The notes beneath the pieces are model-generated. The model was not told where the DNA came from, made no database searches, and worked only from the letters and a program-made list of their open reading frames with translations. Shown piece after piece: positions 20,416-28,101 of a stretch of 64,000 nt of DNA. Origin of the DNA: Collinsella sp. (GTDB lineage: Bacteria > Actinomycetota > Coriobacteriia > Coriobacteriales > Coriobacteriaceae); the NCBI GenBank assembly GCA_019414445.1, contig DXMA01000001.1, forward strand, positions 62,001 through 126,000, given 5' to 3'. The translations under genes were made by a program, and so were the position numbers. Position 1 is the stretch's first letter, and each line of letters begins with the position of its first letter.

Positions 20416-20867
20416 AGGTAGGCGTTCTCCGCCTCGAGCCTCTTGATCCTGCGCTCGAGCTCCTGCTCGCGCGTCGTCTCCCCGGACGGGGAGACGGACC
20501 CCCTCGGCCTCCCCTTTGGCTTTGGCCTGAGCGCCTCCGGGCCCTCCTCCCTGTACGCCTTCAGCCATTTCTTGAAAGGGCTTGGCGAGGCTATCCCGAA
20601 CTTCTCCATGGCCTCGGGCTTCGTCATGCCATCGTCGACGACCGCCCTGACGGCGGCCAGCTTCGTCTCGAACGAATAGGCGGTGTGCTTCTTTCCCATC
20701 ATGGCCAGAACCTCGATACCAGCAGACCTGTAGGTGCACAGCCATTCTCTCACGGTTTCCTCCGGCATCCCGAGAAGGGCCGCGATCGCCGTGCGGCCGT
20801 GCCCCCCGTCGTGCAGCTCTGCCGCTCGCAGTCTCATCCCGACGTCGTACAAAGCGTTTCCAGCCAT
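20352..20867 (-). CDS. IS3-type transposase orfA
   Basis: 171 residues from the ATG at 20867, which has GGGAGG seven bases upstream. Two helix-turn-helix units are visible (GHGRTAIAALLGMPEETVREWL and GMTKPEAMEKFGIASPSPFKKWL) plus a C-terminal leucine-type coiled coil (EQELERRIKRLEAENAYLKK). The coding DNA contains A_AAA_AAA at 20409-20415, the classical -1 slippery heptamer that fuses orfA to orfB. Confidence 0.88.
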   Translation of the reverse strand: MAGNALYDVGMRLRAAELHDGGHGRTAIAALLGMPEETVREWLCTYRSAGIEVLAMMGKKHTAYSFETKLAAVRAVVDDGMTKPEAMEKFGIASPSPFKKWLKAYREEGPEALRPKPKGRPRGSVSPSGETTREQELERRIKRLEAENAYLKKSIALKAEKRSRTARRPRS

Positions 20868-20874
20868 AAAAAAG

Positions 20875-20906
20875 CCTCCCATTTCTTGTGTCCAAGAAAT
20901 GGGAGG
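20875..20906 (-). promoter_or_regulatory. Hairpin sequestering the orfA ribosome site
   Basis: CCTCCCATTTCTTG-(4 nt)-CAAGAAATGGGAGG is a perfect 14-bp stem in the transcript. Its 3' arm contains the GGGAGG ribosome site of orfA. Such a structure blocks translation from transcripts that start outside the element, a known IS self-restraint device. Confidence 0.7.
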
Positions 20907-21029
20907 CAGTTCACACTACGTGCGGCGGGGGTTCTTTCGTCCTGCGGAGTGTCCGCGAAGGTTAGCCCTCAGATCCTGCTACGACTACGTCCTCGGATTG
21001 TGGGGCTGAATGAAGGACGTGGCTGTGGG

Positions 21030-21265
21030 GGTGCCTTGTCCCGGTCGCTGTTTCGCGGCGTGGCCGCGAAACCACGCGCCACTTTGGGCATGGAGGGCTA
21101 GCTGATTGTGGCCTTCTGCTGCCCCAGTGCTGTTTCGCGCTTTGCGCGAAACATCGCAGCACTTTGGGCATAGTGGGGGAGTTGGTTGTCGCGGCCTTCT
21201 ATCCCCTTGCTGTTTCGCGCCTTTGGCGCGAAAGGCGCAGTACTTTGGGCGTGGGGGCTGGCTTG
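21030..21265. repeat. Three tandem hairpin repeats of about 80 bp
   Basis: Three imperfect copies, near 21049, 21126 and 21208, each contain CTGTTTCGCG-loop-CGCGAAA, then GCGC/GCAG and ACTTTGGGC. The stems are conserved while loops vary (GCGTGGC, CTTTG, CCTTTGG), so the structure is what is kept. They lie between the IS element and the 3' end of the ATPase gene. Confidence 0.65.
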
Positions 21266-21279
21266 CGGACTCAGATGAC

Positions 21280-22641
21280 CTAGAGAGATATGGGTGCAAA
21301 CGAGAAATCGTTGTTGGGGTCGTCCTTTTCCATAAACTCATCGAGACAGAATGTCATATAGATTGGAACGTAAAGGATCTTGCCCTCTTTGCAAAGGTTT
21401 TCGTGGCTCAGCACAACGGCCTCGGGAATTTTGTACTCGCCCACACTCATCAACCGGTCGAGGGCTGCATGTGCTCGAACTTTCTTGCCCGATTTGACTT
21501 CGATTGGGACAACATGCCCGCGGGCACCTTCGATTACAAAGTCGACTTCACCGACCTCACGCGTTTGGTAGTACCACGTATCTGCTCCGAGGGCAACGAG
21601 TTCCTGTGCGACCACGTTCTCATAGAGGCCGCCGAGGTTGGGGGTTTTCATGTCAAGGTAGACGGCGCGTGCCGTGCTGCCGGGATACCGCGATGCGAGC
21701 ATACCTGTATCGGACTCGTATAGTTTAAAGGCCGTCGTTTTCTCCGTCCTCTTGAGAGGACTTCGTGCCTCCGTCACCTGGGGGACCATCAATCCAACGC
21801 CTGCGTTCACCAGCCATAGGAAATCCTGCTCGTATTTTTGAAGACGAGCTCCCTCGCCTAGAGACGAGACGATAAAGCGATGGGACTCCGCCTCAAGCTG
21901 AACGGGAATTTGCTCGAAAATGGAGCGAACGTTAAACGCTCGAGTCGATGCATATTTAGAGATATCGCTTTTGTACTGATCGACTAGCTGAATTTGAAGC
22001 TCACGCGTTCTCACGAGCGAATAGCCCGAATCGATATAGTTCTGAACGACCTCCGGCATGCCGCCGCAAACGATATAAGCTCTAAAGTTTTTGAGCATCG
22101 CCTCATGAATAAAATTTTCGACGGGACGCCTCTCGACAAGGCAGCTGCGGATGTCTGCAAGCACATTCTCGCTGATGCTGTTTGCCCAACAAAACTCTTC
22201 AAAATCCATTGGCCGCATAACAATGTGCTCGACATACCCCACCGGGAAAGAAGAGATCCCCTTAAACTCAGTCCCAAGCATAGACCCCGAGAAGACATAG
22301 CTAAAGCGTCCGTCCTCGACCAGCGCCTTCATAAGTGTAACGATCTGCGGATACTCCTGAATCTCATCGACGAAGATAAGCGTGTCTCCTTCAACAAGCG
22401 GTGCATCCGCAAGAAGGGCCACACGGTTGATGAAGTCAATGGAGTTCTTAGCGCCAACAAGTACGTCTCTTGCCTCGGCATCAAGTAGCAGATTGACCTC
22501 ATAATACGAAGCGTAGTTGCTCTTTCCAAACGCGCGAATCGCATAGCTCTTGCCAATCTGACGCGCACCGGTAACAAGCAGGGCCTTATGGGAGTTATTC
22601 TTCCAGCTCAAAAGCCTATCAGTGACCTTGCGGCGTAGCAT
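21280..22641 (-). CDS. AAA family ATPase with DUF4143 domain
   Basis: 453 residues. Walker A GARQIGKS (about residues 21-28), Walker B LIFVDEIQE, and the sensor-like FSGSMLG. The C-terminal DUF4143 part carries EVDFVI...PIEVKSGKK, a PD-(D/E)XK nuclease-like signature. These proteins are very common, often horizontally moved, and their function is poorly known. GAGGTG precedes the ATG. Upstream lie three 34-bp iterons that may bind a regulator or the protein itself. AT-richer than its neighbours. Confidence 0.88.
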   Translation of the reverse strand: MLRRKVTDRLLSWKNNSHKALLVTGARQIGKSYAIRAFGKSNYASYYEVNLLLDAEARDVLVGAKNSIDFINRVALLADAPLVEGDTLIFVDEIQEYPQIVTLMKALVEDGRFSYVFSGSMLGTEFKGISSFPVGYVEHIVMRPMDFEEFCWANSISENVLADIRSCLVERRPVENFIHEAMLKNFRAYIVCGGMPEVVQNYIDSGYSLVRTRELQIQLVDQYKSDISKYASTRAFNVRSIFEQIPVQLEAESHRFIVSSLGEGARLQKYEQDFLWLVNAGVGLMVPQVTEARSPLKRTEKTTAFKLYESDTGMLASRYPGSTARAVYLDMKTPNLGGLYENVVAQELVALGADTWYYQTREVGEVDFVIEGARGHVVPIEVKSGKKVRAHAALDRLMSVGEYKIPEAVVLSHENLCKEGKILYVPIYMTFCLDEFMEKDDPNNDFSFAPISL

Positions 22642-22657
22642 TAAAACACCTCATTGA

Positions 22658-22742
22658 CAAAAATTGGCAAATAGATTTGCCCCTAATCATACAAAAATTG
22701 ACAAATAGATTTGACCAAAATCATACAAAAATTGGCAAATAG
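22658..22742. repeat. Three direct repeats with 34-bp period (iterons)
   Basis: CAAAAATTGRCAAATAGATT recurs starting at 22658, 22692 and 22726 (the last shortened), exactly 34 bp apart, with conserved ATCATA spacer. Each full unit contains the near-palindrome CAAATAGATTTG. They sit immediately upstream of the AAA ATPase start, where autoregulatory sites would be. Confidence 0.75.
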
Positions 22743-22748
22743 CAAAGC

Positions 22749-22967
22749 TCACTTAGGCCTCAAAGCCAGCGAACCAGCACGGTACTTTGCGAAAAGGCTG
22801 GCGGCGCCGTTGTTGAGGGTGGCCAGGTTGACAGTGGCGCCGTTAGCGTTCTCGGCTGCTTGGGCGCGCAGGAGCGAAAGGGCGTCGGCAGCGTTCATGC
22901 AGAAGCCGACGGTAAAGTTCCATACTGCGAACTCGCAGTCGCTTGCCGCGGGGTGAAGCGCGATCGG
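22749..22967 (-). pseudogene. C-terminal fragment of an unidentified protein
   Basis: The minus strand is open from a stop at 22968 to TGA at 22749, reading ALHPAASDCEFAVWNFTVGF ... AADALSLLRAQAAENANGA ... LNNGAASLFAKYRAGSLALRPK. It is backbone-like in GC but has no start codon or ribosome site in a sensible place. It looks like the tail of a deleted gene; family not recognised. Confidence 0.4.
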
Positions 22968-23333
22968 CTATCCCTTATGTTGGATGAAAAGCCCCATGTT
23001 TTTGCAGGGGTGCATACTCGTCAAATTAATGTATAGAATCGCGTATAGTGCGAGTAAGATATTGCGCTGTCCGTTTTGTGTTTAGCAAAGATATAGTTTG
23101 CATAATCTGGTCTAATCCCTGCTCTATTTAAATAAAGTTGCACGTAAATGGCGTAGATATGCCTGAACTGGGCTTCTTTACGCTGAGCGGGTAAAATCGA
23201 CCGTTCGCCGCTTAGGTATTTTCAAAATGAATAAAATGAGCGATAAAGAGAATATAAACCTTAATAAACTCGCGTATCGCACGGACGCGGGTTATTAATG
23301 GGTTGTAGGCCTTTTACAGAAAGGATTCCAGCA
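22968..23333. other. AT-rich region upstream of first carbamate kinase gene
   Basis: About 365 bp without a gene. It is AT-rich near 23020-23280 and probably carries the promoter of arcC1; no clear -35/-10 pair or operator could be assigned. AGAAAGGA at about 23318-23325 is the likely ribosome site. Confidence 0.4.
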
Positions 23334-24296
23334 ATGTCTAAGCCTCTTGGCAAGCCCGATCGTATTGTCGTCGCCCTTGGCGGCAACGCCCTCGGCAACA
23401 ACCCCGTCGAGCAGATCGAGGCCGTGAGCAACACCGCCCACGCCCTCCTCGGCCTCATCGAGCAGGGCAACGAGATCATCATCACCCACGGCAACGGCCC
23501 GCAGGTCGGCATGATCCAGAACGCCTTCGCCGCCGCCCACGACGCCATCGGCACCCCCGAGATGCCGCTGCCCGAGTGCGGCGCCATGTCCCAGGGCTAC
23601 ATCGGCTACCACCTGCAGCAGGGCATCGGCCGCGAGATGCACAAGCGCTACAAGCGCTGGCACGCCGCCACCGTCGTCACCCAGATCGAGTGCGACCCCG
23701 ACGACCCCGCGTTCAAGAACCCGACCAAGCCGATCGGCCCCTTCTACACCGAGGAGCAGGCCAAGGAGTTCATGGCCGAGGACCCCTCCAAGGTCTTCGT
23801 CGAGGATTCCGGCCGCGGCTGGCGCCGCGTCGTCGCCTCCCCCGACCCCAAGAAGATCGTCGAGGCCGACTCCATCCTCAACCTGCTCGACAACGAGTTC
23901 ATCGTCATCGCCTGCGGTGGCGGCGGCATCCCCGTCGTCCGCGACTACGAGAACAAGGGCTGCTACAAGGGCGTTCCCGCCGTCATCGACAAGGACCTGG
24001 GCGGCGAGCTGCTGGCCGAGGACTGCGACGCCGACGTCCTGTTCCTGCTGACCGCCGTCGAGCACGTCGCCATCAACTTCGGCAAGCCCAACCAGGAGGA
24101 GCTCGAGGACCTCACCGCCGACGAGGCCGAGCGCCTGGCCGACGAGGGCCAGTTCGGCAAGGGTTCCATGGAGCCCAAGGTCCGCGCCGCCATCAAGTTC
24201 GCCCGTTCCCGCAAGGGCCGCACCTGCATCATCGGCGCCCTGGACAAGGCCGCCGAGACCATGGCCGGCCTCTCCGGTACCCGCATCCACGAGTAG
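23334..24296 (+). CDS. arcC: Carbamate kinase, copy 1
   Basis: 320 residues, usual length. It makes ATP from carbamoyl phosphate and ADP, the energy-yielding last step of the arginine deiminase pathway. Seen: VALGGNALGNN at the N-terminus, THGNGPQVGMIQNAF, QGYIGYHLQQ, GRGWRRVVASPDPKKIVE, ACGGGGIPV, DKDLGGELLAEDCDADVLFLLTAVE. It stands alone at the left border of the pathway region. From about codon 12 through the terminator it is essentially identical in DNA to the copy at 30463-31425. Extreme GC-ending codon bias suggests high expression. Confidence 0.96.
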   Translation: MSKPLGKPDRIVVALGGNALGNNPVEQIEAVSNTAHALLGLIEQGNEIIITHGNGPQVGMIQNAFAAAHDAIGTPEMPLPECGAMSQGYIGYHLQQGIGREMHKRYKRWHAATVVTQIECDPDDPAFKNPTKPIGPFYTEEQAKEFMAEDPSKVFVEDSGRGWRRVVASPDPKKIVEADSILNLLDNEFIVIACGGGGIPVVRDYENKGCYKGVPAVIDKDLGGELLAEDCDADVLFLLTAVEHVAINFGKPNQEELEDLTADEAERLADEGQFGKGSMEPKVRAAIKFARSRKGRTCIIGALDKAAETMAGLSGTRIHE

Positions 24297-24400
24297 TCCC
24301 TACTCTGTTGCATCTCCCGTGGGCGCCAGGCAAAGCGCCCACAAACTAGCCTCTCTTCATGAGCCCCGCAGTCCGCTCCGACTGCGGGGCTTTTGCTGTT
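23378..24400. repeat. 1.02-kb near-identical direct repeat (arcC plus terminator), left
   Basis: Matches 30506-31528 in the same orientation across coding sequence, 3' region and terminator, apparently without differences by eye; the copies separate at codons 5-12 and again just after the terminator T-run. Confidence 0.88.
24362..24396 (+). terminator. Rho-independent terminator of arcC1
   Basis: GCCCCGCAGTCC ... GACTGCGGGGC followed by TTTTGC. It is part of the duplicated segment. Confidence 0.85.
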
Positions 24401-24443
24401 TGGAGCGCGAGCAAATGAGGAAGGCGAATAAGAGCCAATCTGA

Positions 24444-25094
24444 TTAGATGCTCAGGTCATGGGATGCCTGAAACCAGACGATGACTCCGAGAATCCTGAT
24501 TCGGCGTTTGTCCAGCACAATATCCGGTTCCGATGTGCGATATGAGTGGGATGAGAGCATCACGGTGTTTGTGCCGGTGCTATAACGCCGTATGACGATT
24601 CTCGAATTATCGGCCAAAGCGAGGACGGAGCATCCGTTCCAGGGTTTCAGACTGGGATCCACGAGGAGATGAGATCCAATCGGATAGCATTTGGACATGG
24701 CGGACGTGTCCATTTGAACAAAGAAGCACCCGCGATGTTTCTTGAATACGGATGAGGGAAGCGCGGTTGTTCCGGTTTGTTTAAGTCCCGTTCTGCCTCC
24801 ATTCATCTGGATTTTAAATACATCGCAAAGGGAATCAGTAATAACTTCTCTGGATTCCCCCTTCCGCTCCTCGTGGTCGAGCCTTGCGGCTAGCCCTGCG
24901 GTTTCAGATGTGAGGTCATCGAGCTGCAGGTTAAATTTCGATACTATCTTGAGCAACGTTGAGCGGCGGATTGCATAGCGGTCCTTTTCCCAGCGGCATA
25001 CCGTTTCTTTGGAGACGCCGATGAGTGCTGCGAACTCCTCCTGCGTTAGCTGGTCGCGCTTGCGAAGCGCCTTTATGTTTTGACCCGTTCCCAT
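24444..25094 (-). CDS. XRE-type transcriptional regulator with S24/LexA-like C-terminus
   Basis: 216 residues. The N-terminal helix-turn-helix (about residues 5-60: NIKALRKRDQLTQEEFAALI ... SKETVCRWEKDRY) resembles Cro/CI repressors. The C-terminal half has the SMKCYPIGSHL/LVDP-type pattern of S24-like domains (MDTSAMSKCYPIGSHLLVDP, CSVLALADNSRIVIRRY), though the self-cleavage Ser/Lys pair is not certain. The ATG starts one base after the stop of the divergent arginine deiminase gene, so they are coupled. It probably regulates that gene or the arc genes (inference). Confidence 0.82.
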   Translation of the reverse strand: MGTGQNIKALRKRDQLTQEEFAALIGVSKETVCRWEKDRYAIRRSTLLKIVSKFNLQLDDLTSETAGLAARLDHEERKGESREVITDSLCDVFKIQMNGGRTGLKQTGTTALPSSVFKKHRGCFFVQMDTSAMSKCYPIGSHLLVDPSLKPWNGCSVLALADNSRIVIRRYSTGTNTVMLSSHSYRTSEPDIVLDKRRIRILGVIVWFQASHDLSI

Positions 25095-25095
25095 G

Positions 25096-26346
25096 TTATG
25101 AAGCGCGGACGAGGGGAAGGCAGAGGCAGTTGGGACCGCCAAAGCCGTTTGTCAGCTCGAAGATAGAGATGGGGACAAGTTCAATACCTGCCTGCTCCAG
25201 CGCTTTGTTGGTTTCGGCGTTTTCTTCGTAAACGCAGACCTTGCCGGGCTCCAAACAAAGGGTGCTTGTGGCATTGTTTGACCTTTCGACCTCTGCCGCT
25301 CCGGGATTTGAACCACCGCAAGGGATAAAATGCAGCGAATTTGAGCCCAGGGCCAATCTCAACGCTTCTTTCAGTCCGCCTTCGACATGGCTCGCCCGGG
25401 TTGTCCTTTCCGATCTGCCCCGTGTGATGCGGTAGACCCGCGCTTGGTCGAGAAGTTCACGGGCAACGAGGAATGTCTCGTAGCCAACGCGAGTGAAATA
25501 TGTGTCGAGATGAATGCAGAGGTCATCGTAGGGGACCTGAATGGCCCATACGGACTCAATAGTCGAGTTCTCATCCCAGAGCAAGTTATTCGCTAGGGTG
25601 TCTATCGCCGCCGGCTCGGTTCGCTGGGAGATTCCAACGGCTACGTTTTCGCTGTTGAGGTTGTGCAGGTCGCCGCCTTCAATGTGGTAAGTCGATTCAT
25701 GCTTGAAGAACTGAGGAGCCTCGCGGAAATCTGGGTGATAGGTAAAAATCGTTTTGTAGGCGATAACCTCACGGTTGCGCTCCGGCCAGTACATATGGTT
25801 GAGTGTGACGCCTTTGCCGATGACGCTCGCCGGGTCGCGTGTGAACCACATGGTGTTAAGGGGGCTTACGAGAAGGTCGTCGGGCGAGTATGCATCTCCC
25901 GTCAGTTTTGCGAGGCTGAATACCTCCTTATCCGTATCGAAGACCTGGGAGTAGCGGATGCCATTGACCGCTGCTTGAGCCAGGGTACGGGAGCCTTCGA
26001 TGCGCTCAAGATACTCGCGAATGGCAGATTCGAGCTCAATGCCCCGCGCGCCGCATTCTGAAATGTAGTTATCGATAAAAGAGCGACGCGCTTGCTCTGT
26101 CGCATCAAGGGCTTCGGTAAGAAGGTTTTCAAGATAGAGAATCTCTACCCCTTCGTGCTCGAGCATCGCCGAGTAAGCATGATGCTCCCTAAGAGCCTTT
26201 TCAAGATCAAATGAGTTGCTAGAAGGGCGCAGCGTAAAGACTCGATTGAACTGCCCGTCGGGGTAGTTGCACGTTTCGGGGCCGGGACAGTGCAGGAGGA
26301 CCCTTTTTAGCTTTCCTATTTCGTTTTGAACATGCAATGCGGACAT
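25096..26346 (-). CDS. Divergent arginine deiminase-like amidinotransferase-fold protein
   Basis: 416 residues, arginine deiminase length. Kept: WFTRDPAS (catalytic Asp), HIEGGDLH (Glu), IHLDTYFT (His/Asp pair) and the C-terminal nucleophile Cys in GFGGPNCLCLPL. Changed relative to the paralog at 28102: RGRGGPRC is FGGPNC-type, so the substrate-contacting Arg five residues before the Cys is Phe; ECGGGDPIEASREQWNDGSN became PCGGSNPGAAEVERSNNATS. Start at 26346 has GAGG at good spacing. A deiminase/hydrolase chemistry is likely, but the substrate may not be free arginine. Operon with the XRE regulator; divergent from arcD. Confidence 0.82.
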   Translation of the reverse strand: MSALHVQNEIGKLKRVLLHCPGPETCNYPDGQFNRVFTLRPSSNSFDLEKALREHHAYSAMLEHEGVEILYLENLLTEALDATEQARRSFIDNYISECGARGIELESAIREYLERIEGSRTLAQAAVNGIRYSQVFDTDKEVFSLAKLTGDAYSPDDLLVSPLNTMWFTRDPASVIGKGVTLNHMYWPERNREVIAYKTIFTYHPDFREAPQFFKHESTYHIEGGDLHNLNSENVAVGISQRTEPAAIDTLANNLLWDENSTIESVWAIQVPYDDLCIHLDTYFTRVGYETFLVARELLDQARVYRITRGRSERTTRASHVEGGLKEALRLALGSNSLHFIPCGGSNPGAAEVERSNNATSTLCLEPGKVCVYEENAETNKALEQAGIELVPISIFELTNGFGGPNCLCLPLVRAS

Positions 26347-26623
26347 GTGACCTCGCTTTGGCGATGAGTATTTATTGCTTCCATAGTGGCACATTACGAG
26401 ATTGTTTCAATTTACATCATATCTGTCACAGGTGAATGGCACGAACAGAGCTGCTAATTGATGTTAAACATCAATTAGCAAAGTAAATTGACGAATTACA
26501 TCAATCTAAAGGCCGTTTACGGGCCGATGGCTTTCGCTGGCGGGCGATGGGGCGGAAGGGTGTTTTGCGCGATGACACAATGGCTTTGCCGGCAACGAAA
26601 AACCCCTGAATTAAGGAGGAGAG
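26347..26623. promoter_or_regulatory. Divergent promoter region with repeated TTACATCAAT operators
   Basis: About 277 bp between the divergent arginine-deiminase-like gene and arcD. The motif TTACATCAAT or near copies occurs near 26411 and 26494, and as the two arms of the perfect palindrome at 26453-26479. Clustered sites between divergent catabolic genes suggest common control, possibly by the XRE protein or an ArgR. Confidence 0.6.
26453..26479. promoter_or_regulatory. Perfect 27-bp palindromic operator
   Basis: GCTAATTGATGTT-A-AACATCAATTAGC: 13-bp arms around a single base. It is positioned about 105 bp upstream of the divergent deiminase start and 145 bp upstream of arcD. Confidence 0.7.
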
Positions 26624-28060
26624 ATGGCAGAGACAGAAAAGAAGCGTGCCTTTCGAGTTCCGCACGTATACACCATCATTCTCGTCTTGATGGCCGTATT
26701 TGCCGTTCTGACCTGGGTCGTGCCTTCGGGTTCGTTTGAACGCCAGGAGGTTAACGGCCGCGAGGTAACAGTTTCGGGCACCTATGCGCCTGTCGATAAG
26801 GTCTATACGGACGAGGACGGCAACGAGGTCGATCTTCGCCAAGGTGTCTTCGAAGTGCTTGAGGCTCCTGCGATCGGCATCCAGCAAGCGGTCGAGGTCG
26901 TTGCGTTCATTTTGATCGTGGGAGGTTCCTTCCAGGTCATCACGGCGACCGGAGCCATCACGAGCGGTGTTGCACGAGTGGTGAAGAAGTTCAAGAGTAA
27001 GGACGTCCTCATCATCCCGATTCTGATGGTGCTCTTTGCCTTGGGTGGCAGCACCTTTGGTATGGCAGAGGAAACACTTCCGTTCTTTGCGATTCTTATG
27101 CCGATCGTGATGGCCATGGGCTTCGACTCAATTACGGCGTTCATGACGGTGTTTGTGGGTGCCCGTATCGGATACATCGCATCTACCGTAAACCCGTTCA
27201 ACGTCCTGATTTCCCAGGGCATCCTCGGTATCCAGGGCAACCCCCAGCTTTGGTTGCGTACTATCGCCCTTGTCGTGCTCACTGCAGTTGCCATCGCATG
27301 GGTTGTGATGTATGCCCTCAAGGTTAAGAAGAATCCCGAGGCATCCCCAGCTTTCCACGATGACATCGAGAAGCGCAAAGAGTTTGGTGCGGACGAGAAT
27401 CTCCTCGATAGCGAGTTCACAGGTAGGCAGAAAGCCGTTATGGTTATTTTCGTGCTTGGACTTGCCGCCATCATTTGGGGTCTGGTGGCCCAGGGCTGGT
27501 ACATGAACGAAATCTCTGCGATTTTCTTGGCCATGGCCCTTCTTTCGGGTGTAGTTTCCGGGATGAACGAGAAGGAGATCGCGGGAGAGTTCGTTAAGGG
27601 AATTGCAGACTTCGCGTTCTCGGCCATTGTTGTCGGTCTTGCCCGCGGAATCCTCGTAATCGCCAACGACGGTCTCATCATCGATACGATTCTCAATACG
27701 CTCGCCACGGCTCTCACTGGAGTTCCAGCCGTTATCTTTACGAGCATCCTCTATGTCGTGGATAACCTTCTGTCGATCCTCGTTCCGAGCTCCTCGGGCA
27801 TCGCTGCTCTTACGATTCCCATTTTCGGCCCGCTTGTTGAGCTGATGGGCTTAAACCCCGAGGCTGCAGTTACTGGTCTTTCCATGGGCAGCGCGGCCAT
27901 GTCTCTCATTTCGCCAACAAGCGCGATGCTCGTTGCCGGTCTTGGCGTCTGCAAGATTCCGCTTGGCCAGTGGTGGAAGGTTGCTTGGAAATTCTTCCTG
28001 GTCGTGAGCGTTATCTGTATGGCATTCACTGCGGTTTCGGGCCTTATCCCCCTGCCGTAA
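26624..28060 (+). CDS. arcD: YfcC-family arginine/ornithine antiporter-like permease
   Basis: 478 residues with about twelve hydrophobic helices. It begins VPHVYTIILVLMAVFAVLTWVVPSGSFER and contains GGSTFGMAEETLPFFAILMPI and VDNLLSILVPSSSGIAALTIPI, typical of the YfcC/DcuC-like (ion-transporter superfamily) proteins often found with arginine deiminase genes. In this context it most likely exchanges arginine for ornithine; YfcC proteins with other substrates exist. Strong AAGGAGGAG ribosome site. First gene of arcD-arcA-argF-arcC; 41 bp to arcA. Confidence 0.88.
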   Translation: MAETEKKRAFRVPHVYTIILVLMAVFAVLTWVVPSGSFERQEVNGREVTVSGTYAPVDKVYTDEDGNEVDLRQGVFEVLEAPAIGIQQAVEVVAFILIVGGSFQVITATGAITSGVARVVKKFKSKDVLIIPILMVLFALGGSTFGMAEETLPFFAILMPIVMAMGFDSITAFMTVFVGARIGYIASTVNPFNVLISQGILGIQGNPQLWLRTIALVVLTAVAIAWVVMYALKVKKNPEASPAFHDDIEKRKEFGADENLLDSEFTGRQKAVMVIFVLGLAAIIWGLVAQGWYMNEISAIFLAMALLSGVVSGMNEKEIAGEFVKGIADFAFSAIVVGLARGILVIANDGLIIDTILNTLATALTGVPAVIFTSILYVVDNLLSILVPSSSGIAALTIPIFGPLVELMGLNPEAAVTGLSMGSAAMSLISPTSAMLVAGLGVCKIPLGQWWKVAWKFFLVVSVICMAFTAVSGLIPLP

Positions 28061-28101
28061 AAGCAAAACCCTACATACAGTTGTAAGAAAGAAGGATAGA
28101 G

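Larger units (their letters stand above)
19403..20979 (-). mobile_element. IS3-family insertion sequence with long terminal inverted repeats
   Basis: About 1577 bp. The ends begin GCAGGATCTGAGGGCT and continue as imperfect inverted repeats of about 86-90 bp (19403-19488 and 20890-20979), unusually long for the family. The flanks TAC (19399-19401) and TAC (20980-20982) could be a 3-bp target duplication with one odd base at the left. It encodes orfA and a frameshift-linked orfB on the minus strand. It inserted immediately after nifJ. Confidence 0.85.

Noticed and set aside
21030..21265. CRISPR array
   Set aside because: Only three units of about 80 bp, repeats contain internal hairpins with variable loops, spacers are not unique, no cas genes.
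20985..21341. Minus-strand protein reading through the hairpin repeats
   Set aside because: The apparent repeats in the translated frame derive from the DNA repeats; no ribosome site or family resemblance.
22658..22742. Plasmid-type replication origin because of iterons
   Set aside because: No Rep gene, no DnaA boxes recognised; the repeats sit at an ATPase promoter within chromosomal context.
23295..24290. Long open frame antisense to arcC (also at 30436-31419)
   Set aside because: Shadow of the GC-rich arcC codons; identical in both copies because the DNA is identical.
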